Source of the DNA: Emmonsiellopsis sp. PD_33
Taxonomy: Eukaryota; Ascomycota; Eurotiomycetes; Onygenales; Ajellomycetaceae
Length of the DNA: 64,000 nt
Reading direction: 5' to 3'
NCBI GenBank assembly: GCA_032988165.1
Contig: JANTQF010000103.1
Span: forward strand, 43,599 to 107,598
In this document: one piece after another, positions 12,204-23,488 of the stretch
Layout of the letters: each line of letters begins with the position of its first letter
Numbering within the stretch: position 1 is the stretch's first letter
Made by a program: the position numbers and the translations under genes
The notes under the pieces: model-generated
Databases searched by the model: none
What the model saw: only the letters and a program-made list of their open reading frames with translations
What the model was told of the DNA's origin: nothing

Positions 12204-12299
12204 AGTTGTAGTCTTACCCACATTTAGAATAGTACAGTTTATATTTGTCTATAGACAATAAAGCTACCTAGTCAGTTTTACCTGGAATCATCAGTTATA

Positions 12300-14340
12300 A
12301 GATGAACTATTATTTTAACCATCTTTTTCATCATCTTCATTAGTTCTGATGTTCTCAATCTGTCTGTGGGCTCTAATAAAGATAAATGCATAGCTATAAC
12401 TTAGATAATATTTTTACTGGAGATTCCAGAATGGTCTAATGAGCACATTTAACACTAATTTTCTTGCTCTATTTGCCCAAGTGCAACTCCAGCCATTATC
12501 TTTTTATTGAAAATCCAGATTTTATTAATATTATTACCATACATCTTTATTATCCTCAGATAAAGAAATCAGCTGAGTCAGCATTAATCTTGTCCACAGA
12601 TAACAATAATGTACTTGCTAAAAATCCTGTTCCTTCAAGACTTATCAACTGCTTTCATGATGATCTAATAATTAATATCATCCCTACAATCAAAATCCAC
12701 ATGGTCAGTGCAGCAGACACTTCACCACCAATGATAATGAGTGGTTTCATAATCCTCAGGCCCTATTTTAGGTTCCAGCCTTGTATACTCAGTCTCAAGA
12801 GTGATAATATCTACTTTATCACTTACAACCTCATCATGAAATGCTACTTCAACATCTAAAAGGATCTCTAATAGGATTGGTAATAAGTAGTTCTGTAACC
12901 TCAAAGCCCTCTTCCAGCTAACTATACTGGGTTCAGAAATCAGTGGTATCCACACTATTCTAATAGTAGTATCACTCATGTTGTGCTCATCTATAGATCT
13001 AGTATGTGTAAGGCCAGTTTTACTGGTAATAACACTTTCTAAGCTATTTTCCACAAGTCTCTCAACATTCTCATGTCTGTTTCCTGCTGCTAACCTCCAT
13101 CAGCTTCAATCATCAGTCATTCTCACCATCATGGGTAAATATTTCCCTGTGTATGCTAAGGTTAGATCCATAACTGACAGCATCTAATATTATGATTGGT
13201 ATGAGCCAGAAAGACTCCTATATTAGTGACAAGGTACAGTCAAAGCATGATATCCTCACCCCAAGATAACTTACCTCATTGAGTATGATATCATCATAAA
13301 CTAGGATAATATGAAGAAAATCTGGCATCATACTTTCTACAATAAACTTCATGTTATGCCAGAGAAGCACATCATTCTGTTGACTGAGGCTTCTATTAAC
13401 CTTAAGTCCAACCATGAGAAAATAACTCAAATTATCTTTGAAATCTTCAATGCCCTCACCTTCTACATCTCCATCCTAGCTATGCTCTCTCTGTATGCTT
13501 CCAGTCACACCACTGATATCATACTCAACTCTAATGATGATGTTACTTATATTATACTCATCTACAAGGGTTTCATCCTCCCCCACATCATCTCTCATAT
13601 CAATATGGCTGATCATGAGCTAACAAATTATCTTATAAAGATTCTTACCAAGCATAGTTACAGCTTCTTCACCACTGCTGAGCATGGAATCATCCATAAC
13701 ATCAAGAAGAAGCTATAGATATTACCCTCAACTTCTAGTAGAAAATTTAGACTACTTTCTAGAGCTTTAGCTTGAAGAAATCTTACAAGCTTCCTGACAG
13801 CCAGGTCATCACCATTGATAACAAGTAGTTTTATGCTCCTGAGGCTCTCTTCTAACCTAGTGTACTGGGTCTTGACAGCAGCAGTATTCATGCCACCACC
13901 TATAATGCTATCATGAAGTACAATATTGATGTCTGAAAGGATCTTTATAGTAATATTATTATGATATGTATTTCTCTTTTCTTTATGTTAAGATGTTGCT
14001 AACAACTACTAGTCTGATGATACTATTATGTACCCTGATATCTCTAATTATATGTAGAAGGAGATCACTGCCCTTGCTCCCTCATCAATAAAGGTTAAGA
14101 TTATTGCTCCCCTTAAACATAAATACTCCATATGAATTGGTGGTTTCATTTTAACCTCCCTCTTAACCTTTCAGCAGATGTGGATCTCCAGGTAGGAATA
14201 TAATGAGTCAGAACCTTTCATTATTCACCACAAGTACTTATTATAGTGTTTATTGTTCTTAGATAACATTTAGCTGACTACTGACCCAGTTATCCATAAA
14301 TAATAATATACTTGCTAAAAACCTATTTCTCCTAATTGTG
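12300..14340. repeat. duplicated degenerate coding sequence, unrecognised
   Basis: Two diverged copies of one segment lie about 1-1.7 kb apart. AACAATAATGTACTTGCTAA at about 12,603 recurs as AATAATAATATACTTGCTAA at about 14,299. The minus-strand frames near 12,722-13,054 and 13,658-13,891 share a (T/Q)YTRLE element beside matching flanks. The start (about 12,303) resembles the coiled-coil ORF at about 1.6 kb. Open frames exist on both strands and no domain is recognised. A palindrome copy encodes LSTDNNN in the plus frame at 12,588-12,610. Confidence 0.4.
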
Positions 14341-14849
14341 AAGTGATTGATTCATCATCTTGTATGGCTATTATATAACTTACTCTCCAGTAGATATCAA
14401 TAGTTATTAGTTTGATTAGTAGAGAAGGTTGTATTAGCTAATTAGTTAAGGTTGTCAGCTCTATTATATAAGTTTGTCATAAAGATAACTAGTCATTTAA
14501 TTCCTAAACTTGCCTCTAATCATTACCACATCATCATTATCTCTCTTCACCTGCTATGAACCTTATTAGCTCAAAAGCAATCAACCTTCTTTTCCAATGG
14601 AACATCAAAGTCTAAATTCACCTCCAGTAGCTATGATATAGGGGCTTCAGACTCCAACACAATAAACTGATATATAGTAAGTCAATCAAGATGCTGAATC
14701 CTACATATCTACTCTACTTGAGCTTTTCAATTCACACTAGCTCAGGCTAATTCCTTTCAGTTCACCTCACTTTCAGGAGAGTACTACATTAGTTAATTCA
14801 GTTGAGAGATTCAATGATTATATAGACTACATCTAGTATCCTTATGAAT

Positions 14850-15430
14850 GATCATCCTAACATCAAAGAAAAGCTCTAAATGTAGGAGAATGAATTAACT
14901 ACAGTCAGATTTATAATATTACATTGTATGATATCTTTAGCTAGAGGCTTCAGGTTGCAGATGATGTGATTCTACATAAGTACTATATATAATGTGTTAT
15001 ACTTTGATGATCTCCACTAACACTAGAAAATTGCAGAAGTCTAAGTCTCATCTATCATTAAGATACTTGAATAGATACTATGTAAAGATTTAACTTTAAA
15101 GAATCTAGTTGTTGATCAGTCTTTCTATGTGCAATTAAATATAGATGCAGTAGAGAGCCTTGGTAAATATCTGATTTTATACTCATTGTGCTGAGTTAAA
15201 GATATACCACAATTTATTAATTTATATTAAGGACTGGCTCAAAATGCAGTGATTATTCAGACTTGAGGGCTTACCTTACAGTACCCATGCACCCAGTGTG
15301 CTGAAGGATCTAGACTATTCAAAGATTATCTTGTGCCATATGATTTATTAAATGACATATTTGCCAGTGGTGGAGCATGTGGAAATTGCTATTTCAGGGG
15401 TGAAAGTGCAAAGTGTAGCCTTTATAAGCA
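14850..15430 (+). pseudogene. Cys-rich TE-associated ORF remnant
   Basis: A plus-strand frame keeps a clear cysteine pattern at 15,288-15,416: CTQC, about 25 residues including LVPYDLLNDIF, then GACGNC, a short spacer and KCSLY. Paired CxxC blocks ending in a C-S-(F/L) element are common in hypothetical proteins of fungal repeat regions and suggest zinc binding. Upstream sequence (VQLNIDAVESLGKYL) is in the same region but interrupted. It lies just ahead of the hAT transposase on the same strand. Function is not known. Confidence 0.45.
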
Positions 15431-15949
15431 CTAAAAGTACCCATCCTCTAATAATCCTTTGGTAGATACTAACTATAATTACAGTTAATAATGTGGATTA
15501 GGACATGATTATATATTTAATAATTTAAATGCATTTATAAAGGGTGGGTATTAGCTTATCATGTCAATGAAAAGAATTTTTTGGATGACTATCTAGAAAG
15601 ATTCAGGGAGTTTAGAACTCCTCCTGGAATTATCTCATTCTTCTCATTATTATCTTGAAAAAATTTTGATATTGAAGGTTATTCATTTCTCATTATTTTC
15701 TAAGTTCAGTATCTACTTCTTGCACCTTTCTATTATAATCATAGAAAAATGAGTCAAAGCTTTAATTCCACCTTTTTCTCACAGTCACAACTCCCTATTA
15801 ATAACTTAAGTAATATTAATCTATCAATACTACCATGAATTAGTGCATCTATTCCTCCTTCACTGGAACAAATTGGTTGTAACAATCAGTTTGTGGTTTA
15901 TCCAGGGGCAAAACATTCAAATCTCAAGATTTTTAAACAATAATAGAGG

Positions 15950-18450
15950 TCAATAAAATGGGCTAAGCACTCTAGAGGTTTAAAGCCCTTCATCTGGAAT
16001 TCCACACAATATATGGTAAAAGTGTGGCAGTTCTTCCAAGAGGGCATCATGGCAACAGATGGGGAACCTATAGTGTTATGTAAATATTATGATAAATATT
16101 TTACCCACTCATTATTAAAGGGTGAGATAATAACAACAATGAACAATCATATCAAAAAGAGCTAATACTATTAGAGGTAGGCAAGGTTTCAAGATATAGA
16201 GAATGTTGATTTAATGACATCACAAAGAAGAACATCATAATAGATAATAGTAAGCATCCTTTTTATTCTCAAGGCTGTAGTAGGAGTTCTAGGGCTTCAG
16301 CTAACTATATAAAACTAATATGATTGAGGATAGTAGCACAGATGATATTGAATTCATCAAGGAGAAATTCTGGCAAACTCTGATAGAGATTTTAGTCTCT
16401 ACATGATTATCCTTTCATTTTGTGGACAACTTTTACTTCTATTAAATGATCTAAATGTTGTGACCCAGTGCAACCATACCTAGTGCATTGTATATCCCAA
16501 AGATTATTAATAAGCTTATGAAAGAGGGCTTCCAACAGATTCTTAATTATATATCTACTGAGGATTATATCTCTCTTGCCCTTGATGGCTGGACCAGCCC
16601 ATTCAATGATGCATTTATGGTAGTGGCAGTGTACTTTATTGACTATAATTAGAAGTTCCAGGAACTTATACTGAGATTTAAACATATTAAAACTGGGCAC
16701 AGTGGGAGAGAGCTATCTGATATTGCAATAAACATTATGAAGATGTATGATATCAAAAAGTAAATATTTAGCATAATAATAGATAATGCAAGCAACAATG
16801 TAACATTTATTGCAAGTCTAAATACAGTAATATAAATACTGAATTCATTAACACATATTGAGTAATATGTTAAGATTCCATGCCTAGCTCATATAATTCA
16901 GCTGGTCATAAAGGAACTTCTGGACTCAATAAAGGTTAGCTCAGAAAATAATAGAATAACTCAGAATTGGGATGATTCTATATTGTCTAACCCCATATGA
17001 ATGCAGAGTGTCTTCCAGACACTGGCAAAGATGAGCTTACTGTTACTTTGAGATGTTGTTCACAGATAATATAATTTTCTACTACATTTTTATTGTCTGT
17101 GAACAACAACACTGAATAATTGCTGCTGACTCTATTTCACTAGATCCATCTATTAACTTAATATATTAATATAAGTTTACAGTGCAAACAAGCATTTCAT
17201 GATATTCAACAGTCTGATATGAATAGGACAGGTAAAGTACTAAAGTTACTAATAATAGATGTAGCTATTCAATGGAATTCAACTTTCTATATGCTATGTT
17301 GTGCACTTAGACTCAGAGTCTATATAGATAGGTATGTTGGAGATATCAATCAGCAAGTCAAATTTAGACTAGACAGAAATAAGTAGCAGTCAGTTGAGTA
17401 TTTAATTGAGCTTATAAAACCTTTTGCTAAATATACAGCTACATTTTTTACAGTAATAATCCTAACCCTCTCTATGGTGCTTCAGCTATATGAGAACCTG
17501 TTCAATCATATTAACCATTATAAAGTGGCATTGGAGAGAAAGTATTTACACTGGAAGCACTTAATGTATGATGTCTTATGTAAATGTTATAAGAAGTTAA
17601 TTAAATACTATACAGACACAAAAAAGGAGTATGGGTATCTCTATGCTGTTGCAATAATCCTATCTCCAAATCAGAAATTAAAGCTCTTTAGTTAAGAAAG
17701 TTGGAATGATAATGACTATAAATAATGAGAAAAGTATCAAAATCATTTCCAAGAAATGTACAATAAATATGTGTTTAAATTGTCTGGTGAAGACACATCA
17801 CAACAGCAGCCTAGGCAACAAATAAGATAATTAAATAATCTTTTTGACTTGATCTTCAGTAATGTGCCCAACAGCATCACCTTGGCTGAAGTTAGTGAGA
17901 GGAATGAGGTAAAGAAGTACCTGGATTAAGGTTAGTTTGCTACTCTCATGTATGAGGTATCTATTCATATTCATGTGATGTACTAAATATTAGTATAGAG
18001 CTAAGTGAGGAATATAATTACTTGCTGTACTAAAAGAAACATTATTCACAGTATTCTATTCTAGCATAGATGATTCAAGACTATCTTTTAGTATCTAGTT
18101 CAACTGTTGGTGTAGAATAGCTCTTCAATGCAGCTCATGATATCTATTATTATCATCACAGTCATCTTAAGCTATTAATCTTGCAGACTCTGATGCTGAA
18201 GATGTGCTTGAATTAGATTACTCTAAATGAGAAGAAGAGCAAGTTGGCTGAAGAGGATGAGATGATAGATGATGAGTTTAATGAAGATGAGGAAAATAAT
18301 GACTTAGCCTTGAGTAAGATGAATGCAATTAGTGATATAGAAGATGAAGATACTAATATTAATATATTATAAGATACTGGAGATAATGAGTCTGAAGATG
18401 ATGTAGTTTTAGATAAGTTAAGAAGAAGGCAGTGATAAAATGATAAAGAT
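15950..18450 (+). pseudogene. hAT-1 transposase, mutated
   Basis: The DDE-type transposase of the hAT superfamily cuts and pastes the element. A BED-type zinc-finger remnant lies at about 16,079-16,170 (LCKYYDKYFTH, then MNNHIKKS; the second Cys is now Tyr). The catalytic core follows with SLALDGWTSPFNDAFMVVAV (about 16,569), IIIDNASNN (about 16,773) and PCLAHIIQLVIKELL (about 16,878). Next come VAIQWNSTFYML (about 17,262) and the helical insertion region including an open stretch at 17,474-17,695. The C-terminal dimerisation motif is at about 18,085-18,180 (TVGVE-LFNAAHDIYYYHHSHL), with Arg codons converted to Tyr/His. An acidic tail follows. About 130 bp at 17,040-17,170 break the frame and hold two palindrome copies, perhaps an intron. 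Numerous stops make it non-functional. Confidence 0.85.
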
Positions 18451-19236
18451 CAGGGACCTTCATCAAAGTAAATTTCAACTAGATTGAATGATAGTTCCAC
18501 ATCAAGGCAACCTATAGCAATTAGATATCTAGTGACTTCCATACTTTCTGATGATGCATCAACCCCCTAACATCTCCTTAGTAATGTATTAGCATCCTGG
18601 CATCTCCCTGATAGTACATTAACTCCCCAAAGTTCACTCAGTTTAAGCCAGTCTGTGTGTGAAAGAGGATCTCAAGCATTTGATGGCCTGAATTCCTTAG
18701 GAAAAGAATTGCAAAGAGAAGCAGCCAAGAGGCATGAAGTAAAGGCTGTGAAAAAATAAGACAGCCAGTAGCTACAAGACATATAAAAGAAGAGGGCATT
18801 AGATATTGTACTGGACAAAGAGAGTAATAATTAATATTATTATCTATAAACAACAATATATATTAAGACAGAAAGGGGGGTTAGTTAAGATGATCTACTT
18901 CATTATATATATATAGACACTAGGTTATAGAATGCAGTTTTCAGTTTTTGATTTACAGCTATTTGCTTTTCCAATACATAAGAGTAATGCATTAAAAAAA
19001 TGTGCAGCAGATATTCAGGGCATAAATATCACATGACTGTTCAGGCTAATCTAATTAGGAAATTTATCTGAAGGTCCTGATTCTTCAAGTAATTTAAAGA
19101 TTACTTAAGTTGAAGAAATACACAGTGTGAGTTAAGCCAAGTCATAATGGCAGGTGCTCAGAGTGAATCAAGGCAAATAATTTCAAGTTCAAGTCAAGTT
19201 TTTGACTCAGAATTACTTGGCCTCATCTGCACTCTA
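18451..19236. repeat. right subterminal region of hAT-1
   Basis: Noncoding end of the element with a palindrome copy at 18,838-18,857 and CAAGTCAAG/CTGAGTCAA-type motifs near the TIR that mirror those at 5.8-5.9 kb. Confidence 0.5.
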
Positions 19237-20850
19237 ACCATAATTATAATTTACCTCTATTTATTAGCTAAACCCTTTAAGAGTCCATACTGAACTATAA
19301 TCTTCATCTTATCTGGAATGACCTTACCTGGGAGGGTCTAAAGTTTAATCAAATTAAGTTTCAGAGCCTGCCTGAACCCTATTATGATTAAGAGCCTGCC
19401 CTTGGGGGTAACCTACTCATCTCTCAAAAGCTAAATTATAATTGCCAATTCCTTATTAATAAAGCTACTAAATGTGAAGCTCAGCTGAATGAGGATCAGC
19501 AGGCTACCTATAATATCATTCTTATGGCTATGGAGTTTACCCTCTATAATGTAAGGTTCTTCCTTAATGGCCCTAATAGCACAGATAAAACCTTTATGTA
19601 TAATACACTGTGTGACCACCTAAGGTCTCTAGGCAAGATAATACTCTATATTGTTAGTATAGATATTACTGCCCAGCTTCTTCTAGATAGTTGAATTGCC
19701 CATAAGTGTTTCTATATTTCTATTAATATTCAATTAACCTCAATGTATAATATATTATGTGGGACTCAGCTGGCTGAACTTATCCAATGAACTTTCCTTA
19801 TTATTTAGGATGAGACCTCAATGATGTACTGCTATATCTTTAATGCTATTAACTGAATATTATAGGACCTCTGGGCTAATCTATCTGGAGGGAGAAATAA
19901 CTTTAGGGGAATTCTTACTGTATTTAGTGGTGATTTTCAGCAGACCTTACCCATTATTATATATAGCACCTGGGATGATACTATTAATACATGCATGTAA
20001 TATGCTAGGATTTGATTCTCACTCTACAAGCTACATCTCTGCCAGAACATGTGCCTATCAACTGCTACCTCTGAGGACAGATCTTTTGCTGATTAGCTGT
20101 CTTATATGTTATATAATATGATTCTCTGGGGCTGCCAGCTGATCCCACCTAAGCTACACTGAACTTCTAACTTTAATGAATTTGTTACCTAGGTATATTC
20201 AGCACTAGAGACTAGATTTTGTGAAAGGGGTTACTTTCAGGGCTGTGTGATCCTTACTGCTACAAATGACATAGTTAGCTAGATTAATGATGATCTTCTG
20301 AATTGACTTCTAGGTAATCTGATTGAATATCTCTTGATTGATACTAGTAAGTAGAATAATGATTAGAATTATGAGATGACTCAGAAGTTTATACATTCTT
20401 AGAATACTATATTTCTTTAACCTGCTATTCTATAAATCAAATGAGACATACCATTAATATATATGTAGAATCTAGATTTATAGTATAATATTTACAATGG
20501 ATTCTGCATGATTCTTCTTACTTATTCCTCTTGATGTTTGAAGATCTAATTGGATAGTAGCCTCTTTAATGGAGAGATATGACTTTTATATTAAATTAAA
20601 TTGATAAGCAATCTAGAGGATTTTACTATCTTAATTATTTGACTGTAGTTCCCTGTGTGCCCAGCCTTCACAATTATGATCAATAAATCACAGGGCTAAT
20701 TACTCAGCTATATTAGTATTAATCTTTAGGACTTGATTTTCTCACACAGGCAGCTCTATATTATATTATCATGTGTGGTTAACTATCATTAAATTTCAAT
20801 CTTTATAAGTAGTGCTAATTGCTATTAGCTCATGAATAATATTATCTACC
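19237..20850 (+). pseudogene. Helitron Rep-helicase, C-terminal PIF1 helicase portion, mutated
   Basis: This is the 5'-3' DNA helicase half of the Helitron protein, continuing in frame from 5,778. Sequence before the helicase reads LHLIWNDL. Walker A is GPNSTDKT at 19,569-19,592 (ancestrally a GGTGKT type). Walker B is LII-DET at 19,797-19,817, with its Trp codon now TAG. FSGDFQQTLPII (about 19,930) is motif III. MINKSQG at about 20,680 is the PIF1 signature, and LYIILSCV at about 20,757 is the degraded last motif. Stops and lost glycines show inactivation. The separation from Rep is due solely to hAT-1, because deleting 13,458 bp (a multiple of three) restores the frame. Confidence 0.85.
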
Positions 20851-20977
20851 CTAAGGTTCTTCACTTTTGATTTTGATATCTATATCTAGCCTCTTTTATT
20901 TTAGCCCTATAGAATTTATTTCTTCTTACTATTTTATCTTCATCCTTTCTTATAGTCTTTTTACCCTTACCTTTATG

Positions 20978-22228
20978 ATGTCTTCAACTAAACCCCTAAC
21001 AGATCTACCTTAGACCTTTATTATTATCTCTGATGACTTTATTATTACTAATCTTAGTAGTAATACTCTGATGAATAAGAATATTGAGGTTAACAGCTTT
21101 ATCATCCCTATCATCTACTGTGAGGTCTCAGGTCTTGAGGTTAATGAGGAGCTGCCTATTTTACTTCAGGCATACAATTTAAACTTTTTATTCTTTATGA
21201 ATGATATGTTCATTCAGTGTAATAATACTTTGATCCTCAATTAGAATGAGTCAGGTAGTGAGGCATTCTATTTAATTGTCAATATTTAGTCTTTTCACCC
21301 TTAAATACTCCTCAGTGCTGTTGGGTTAGCTAAGTATATTACTGCTAGTATTAGCTCTAACAACCTATTTTTATCTTATATAGGTGCCTGCATTGCTTAC
21401 TGTAATATACCTGCTAATTGTTCCAACAGAGTGTTTAAGATGACTATCAAGGTATATCTTAATAAGAGGTCTAATAGGTATCCTGCCTATAGATTCTTCT
21501 TTTTTTATTATATCTTTCTTGACTCTTCATATTGGAGTTATGTTCTGCTTCTGTAGGTTAGAAATTTAGTGAATATTACTGATAAGATTATTGGGTTTTT
21601 CACCAACAATAAGAAGAAGTCTCTTACTATTATGATACAATAGTTTAGCTTCTTAGATTTCCTTCCTAATGAGAATAATGATCTTTTAAATGTTTCTGGC
21701 CCTGACACTTCTACTCTGAGCACTCCTGTGTGGTATGTGTTCTTACTTGAATCCTTTACTATTCAGTTTGTTACTAATGTTTTACTCAGAGTCACTAAGT
21801 GATGTAAGGTTGCTGCTGTTGTAACCCTTAGAACTCTAATATGAATTAGCATCTTATTTGCTGATAATTTATTAACCCCTTTAAAGTTTACTCTTATACT
21901 GAAGACTGATGTTGATAATGAGAGAGATATGAAGGAAAATAGAAATAATAATAAAGAAAAAGAGAAGGATGATGAGGATGCTTTAATAAGTAAGCTACCT
22001 CTATATATATCAGATCAGAATAAACCTAGGTCTCTAAAGAAAAGAAAGAGATATTACTCTCTAAGTCTAGTCCTATCTGACACTTCATCTGATGAAGGTT
22101 TAAACTCAGAGAGTAAGATCTCTATTCATATCTCCTCTGATAGTGATCTAGAGAGTTCTAATACTAAGAATAAATCTTCTTCTTCTGATAGTGATGCTAA
22201 TGAGTCTTCTATAGGGTCTTCAAAGTAA
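20978..22228 (+). pseudogene. second Helitron-linked ORF, acidic Ser-rich C-terminus, unrecognised
   Basis: One frame runs from an ATG at 20,978 to the stop at 22,228, about 416 codons, interrupted only by TAG/TAA/TGA of the kind seen across the block. The N-terminal part reads like a folded domain (NIEVNSFIIPIIYCEVSG, YITASISSNNLFLSYIGACI). The last 100 residues (21,929-22,228) are open and highly charged: a KEKEKDDEDA stretch, KKRKRYYSLS, then repeated SSDSD runs. This resembles a nuclear or chromatin-associated tail, possibly with a basic localisation signal. It directly follows the helicase on the same strand, so it may be a Helitron accessory gene. No domain is identified. Confidence 0.5.
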
Positions 22229-22480
22229 AAGATGAAGTAAATAGATAATTCTTAGTTGTAGTTTTATTTTTGACTTCTAATCTGGTAGTTTGTAGGCTAT
22301 GGCTTATACCTTACAACTTCTTCTTGTGTGGCAGGTTAGGGGCCTGTTTTTTGACCTTTAAGGTTATTTTTCATTCAATTCATGCCTTATATAGGAGTAT
22401 GTTCATAGGAATCCACTAGATCATGTGACTTTGATTTGCTGAGGGAGAGCCTTTTGTAGAATGAAAAAATGATGTCTGCA
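22229..22480. repeat. right edge of the CpG-free block
   Basis: AT-rich sequence ends and CpG reappears abruptly at about 22,482 (GGCGCGCC). A Helitron 3' end (CTRR after a hairpin) should lie near here. A CTAG occurs at 22,416-22,419, but I see no convincing hairpin, so the exact end is open. Confidence 0.35.
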
Positions 22481-23384
22481 GTGCATGCAGGCGCGCCACT
22501 GAAGATGGATCTTGTAGTCTATAGACCTGCAAGGGAGGCGAGCATGGAAATGTATTGCCCAGCCACTTCGACAGACATGTCACATCGAGATAAATTTGGC
22601 AGAATAAACGTGCCCAGGTTGCATGAAACAAAACACCAATGACGTCTTGTTCTTGAAACCTTCCATTCTTGCCATGCTGTCAGACAGTTCGGCCTCCCGC
22701 TTGGCTAGCGGAGGGCGTATTCTTCCGACTCCCGAGTCCAAGATAAAATTAGCACTCCATAATAAATCCACCATCAACGCGATTGATGGTGGACAATGGA
22801 CATGGAGAGGAATCCGCCTGGCATCCACCCTCCAACAAGCGGACGATCTTCTCCATCCTTATGATATTGCCCCATCGATATCCCCCGGCTTCCAAGCCCG
22901 TGATCGATTTTGAGCAAAATCCATTTTCATTCTGGGAGCTTTCCAGGTTCCAATTGAAGGTTCCTCCAATCCACTCCCATTCCAGCAGAAGCTTCACGTG
23001 ATGAGATTCGAATTCCAAACCTTGGAAGGCCCGAAATTCCTCGGAAGTCCCTCCCATGCATGAGCCAGGAGAAAGTCCAGGGAAAACAATGCGCTAGTCA
23101 ACTTTTCGGCCGCGGAGACCCGGAATTACCCAGCGGGCCAGCGCCGTTGTTGCGTGCGCTTGGCACTTGCATGTCTCACGATTCACGAACCACACGATGA
23201 TGAGGACAGTTGTGGCTTGACCAATTCACAGTGCCCGCAATTAGGCGCCAAGGCCACACTCTCATTGGTTCCTCACCTGCAGAAAAAAAAAAAAGCGCCA
23301 CAACCCAACCCCGCCAATCTCGATTCAAACCAAAAATAAAATGCAGCCAAGGAAGGGGGAAAAAAAGAAATCAACTGTTTTAAT
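22481..23384. other. GC-normal host DNA, no gene assigned
   Basis: CpG-rich sequence with overlapping short frames on both strands (for example 22,749-23,057 - and 22,623-22,913 +). None has a known domain, clear splice partner or good start context. It contains an A12 run at about 23,283. Confidence 0.4.
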
Positions 23385-23488
23385 TGCATCATCCGTGAAT
23401 CGAACACGGGCCTCATCGAGTCGGAAATTCAGAATCCGATATTGGAATCGAATGGCAACGATGAATTCTACCACTAGACCAATGATGC
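23385..23488 (-). tRNA. tRNA-Gly(GCC) with a 33-nt intron
   Basis: Minus strand. The acceptor stem GCATCAT (23,488-23,482) pairs with ATGATGC (23,392-23,386), with discriminator A at 23,385. The D arm contains TGGTCTAGTGGTAGAA. The anticodon stem TCATCG/CGATGA encloses loop TTGCCAT with anticodon GCC. The T arm has the B box GTTCGATTC and a perfect stem. A 33-nt intron (TTCGATTCC...CCGAC) sits after position 37, as in eukaryotic tRNA genes. The mature body is 71 nt plus an added CCA. All helices are intact, unlike the mutated tRNA-like repeats elsewhere in the window. Confidence 0.95.

Larger units (their letters stand above)
6660..18860. repeat. dispersed 20-bp palindrome family
   Basis: At least a dozen copies of an interrupted palindrome occur only inside hAT-1. 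They fit an ancestral TTGTTGTCCGCGGACAACAA whose central CpGs have become CA or TG. Copies noted: 6667-6687, 8279-8298, 8314-8335, 9295-9316, 10377-10398, 10411-10432, 10456-10469, 12245-12258, 12546-12564, 12588-12610, 14250-14270, 14289-14307, 17054-17074, 17090-17111, 18838-18857. Several lie in coding remnants of either strand, where they encode L-L-S-(T/V/E)-(D/N)-N-K. Confidence 0.7.
5787..19236 (+). mobile_element. 13.45-kb hAT DNA transposon (hAT-1) inserted in the Helitron
   Basis: The termini are inverted copies of TAGAGTGCAGA (5787-5797 and 19226-19236), each followed inward by CTGAGTCAA-type repeats. They are flanked by the 8-bp direct repeat ACCATGAT/ACCATAAT. A hAT transposase remnant lies near the right end. 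The Helitron frame is restored exactly when the element and one target copy are removed. The element is very long for a hAT and also contains a SNF2-family ATPase remnant, tRNA-like repeats, duplicated unknown coding sequence, a Cys-rich ORF and a dispersed palindrome. Whether these are cargo or later nested insertions is not settled, as I see no second set of termini inside. CpG is essentially absent throughout. Confidence 0.8.

Noticed and set aside
22416..22419. CTAG as the Helitron 3' terminus
   Set aside because: No stem-loop is visible just upstream and the following base is A, not the usual T. Not enough to define the end.
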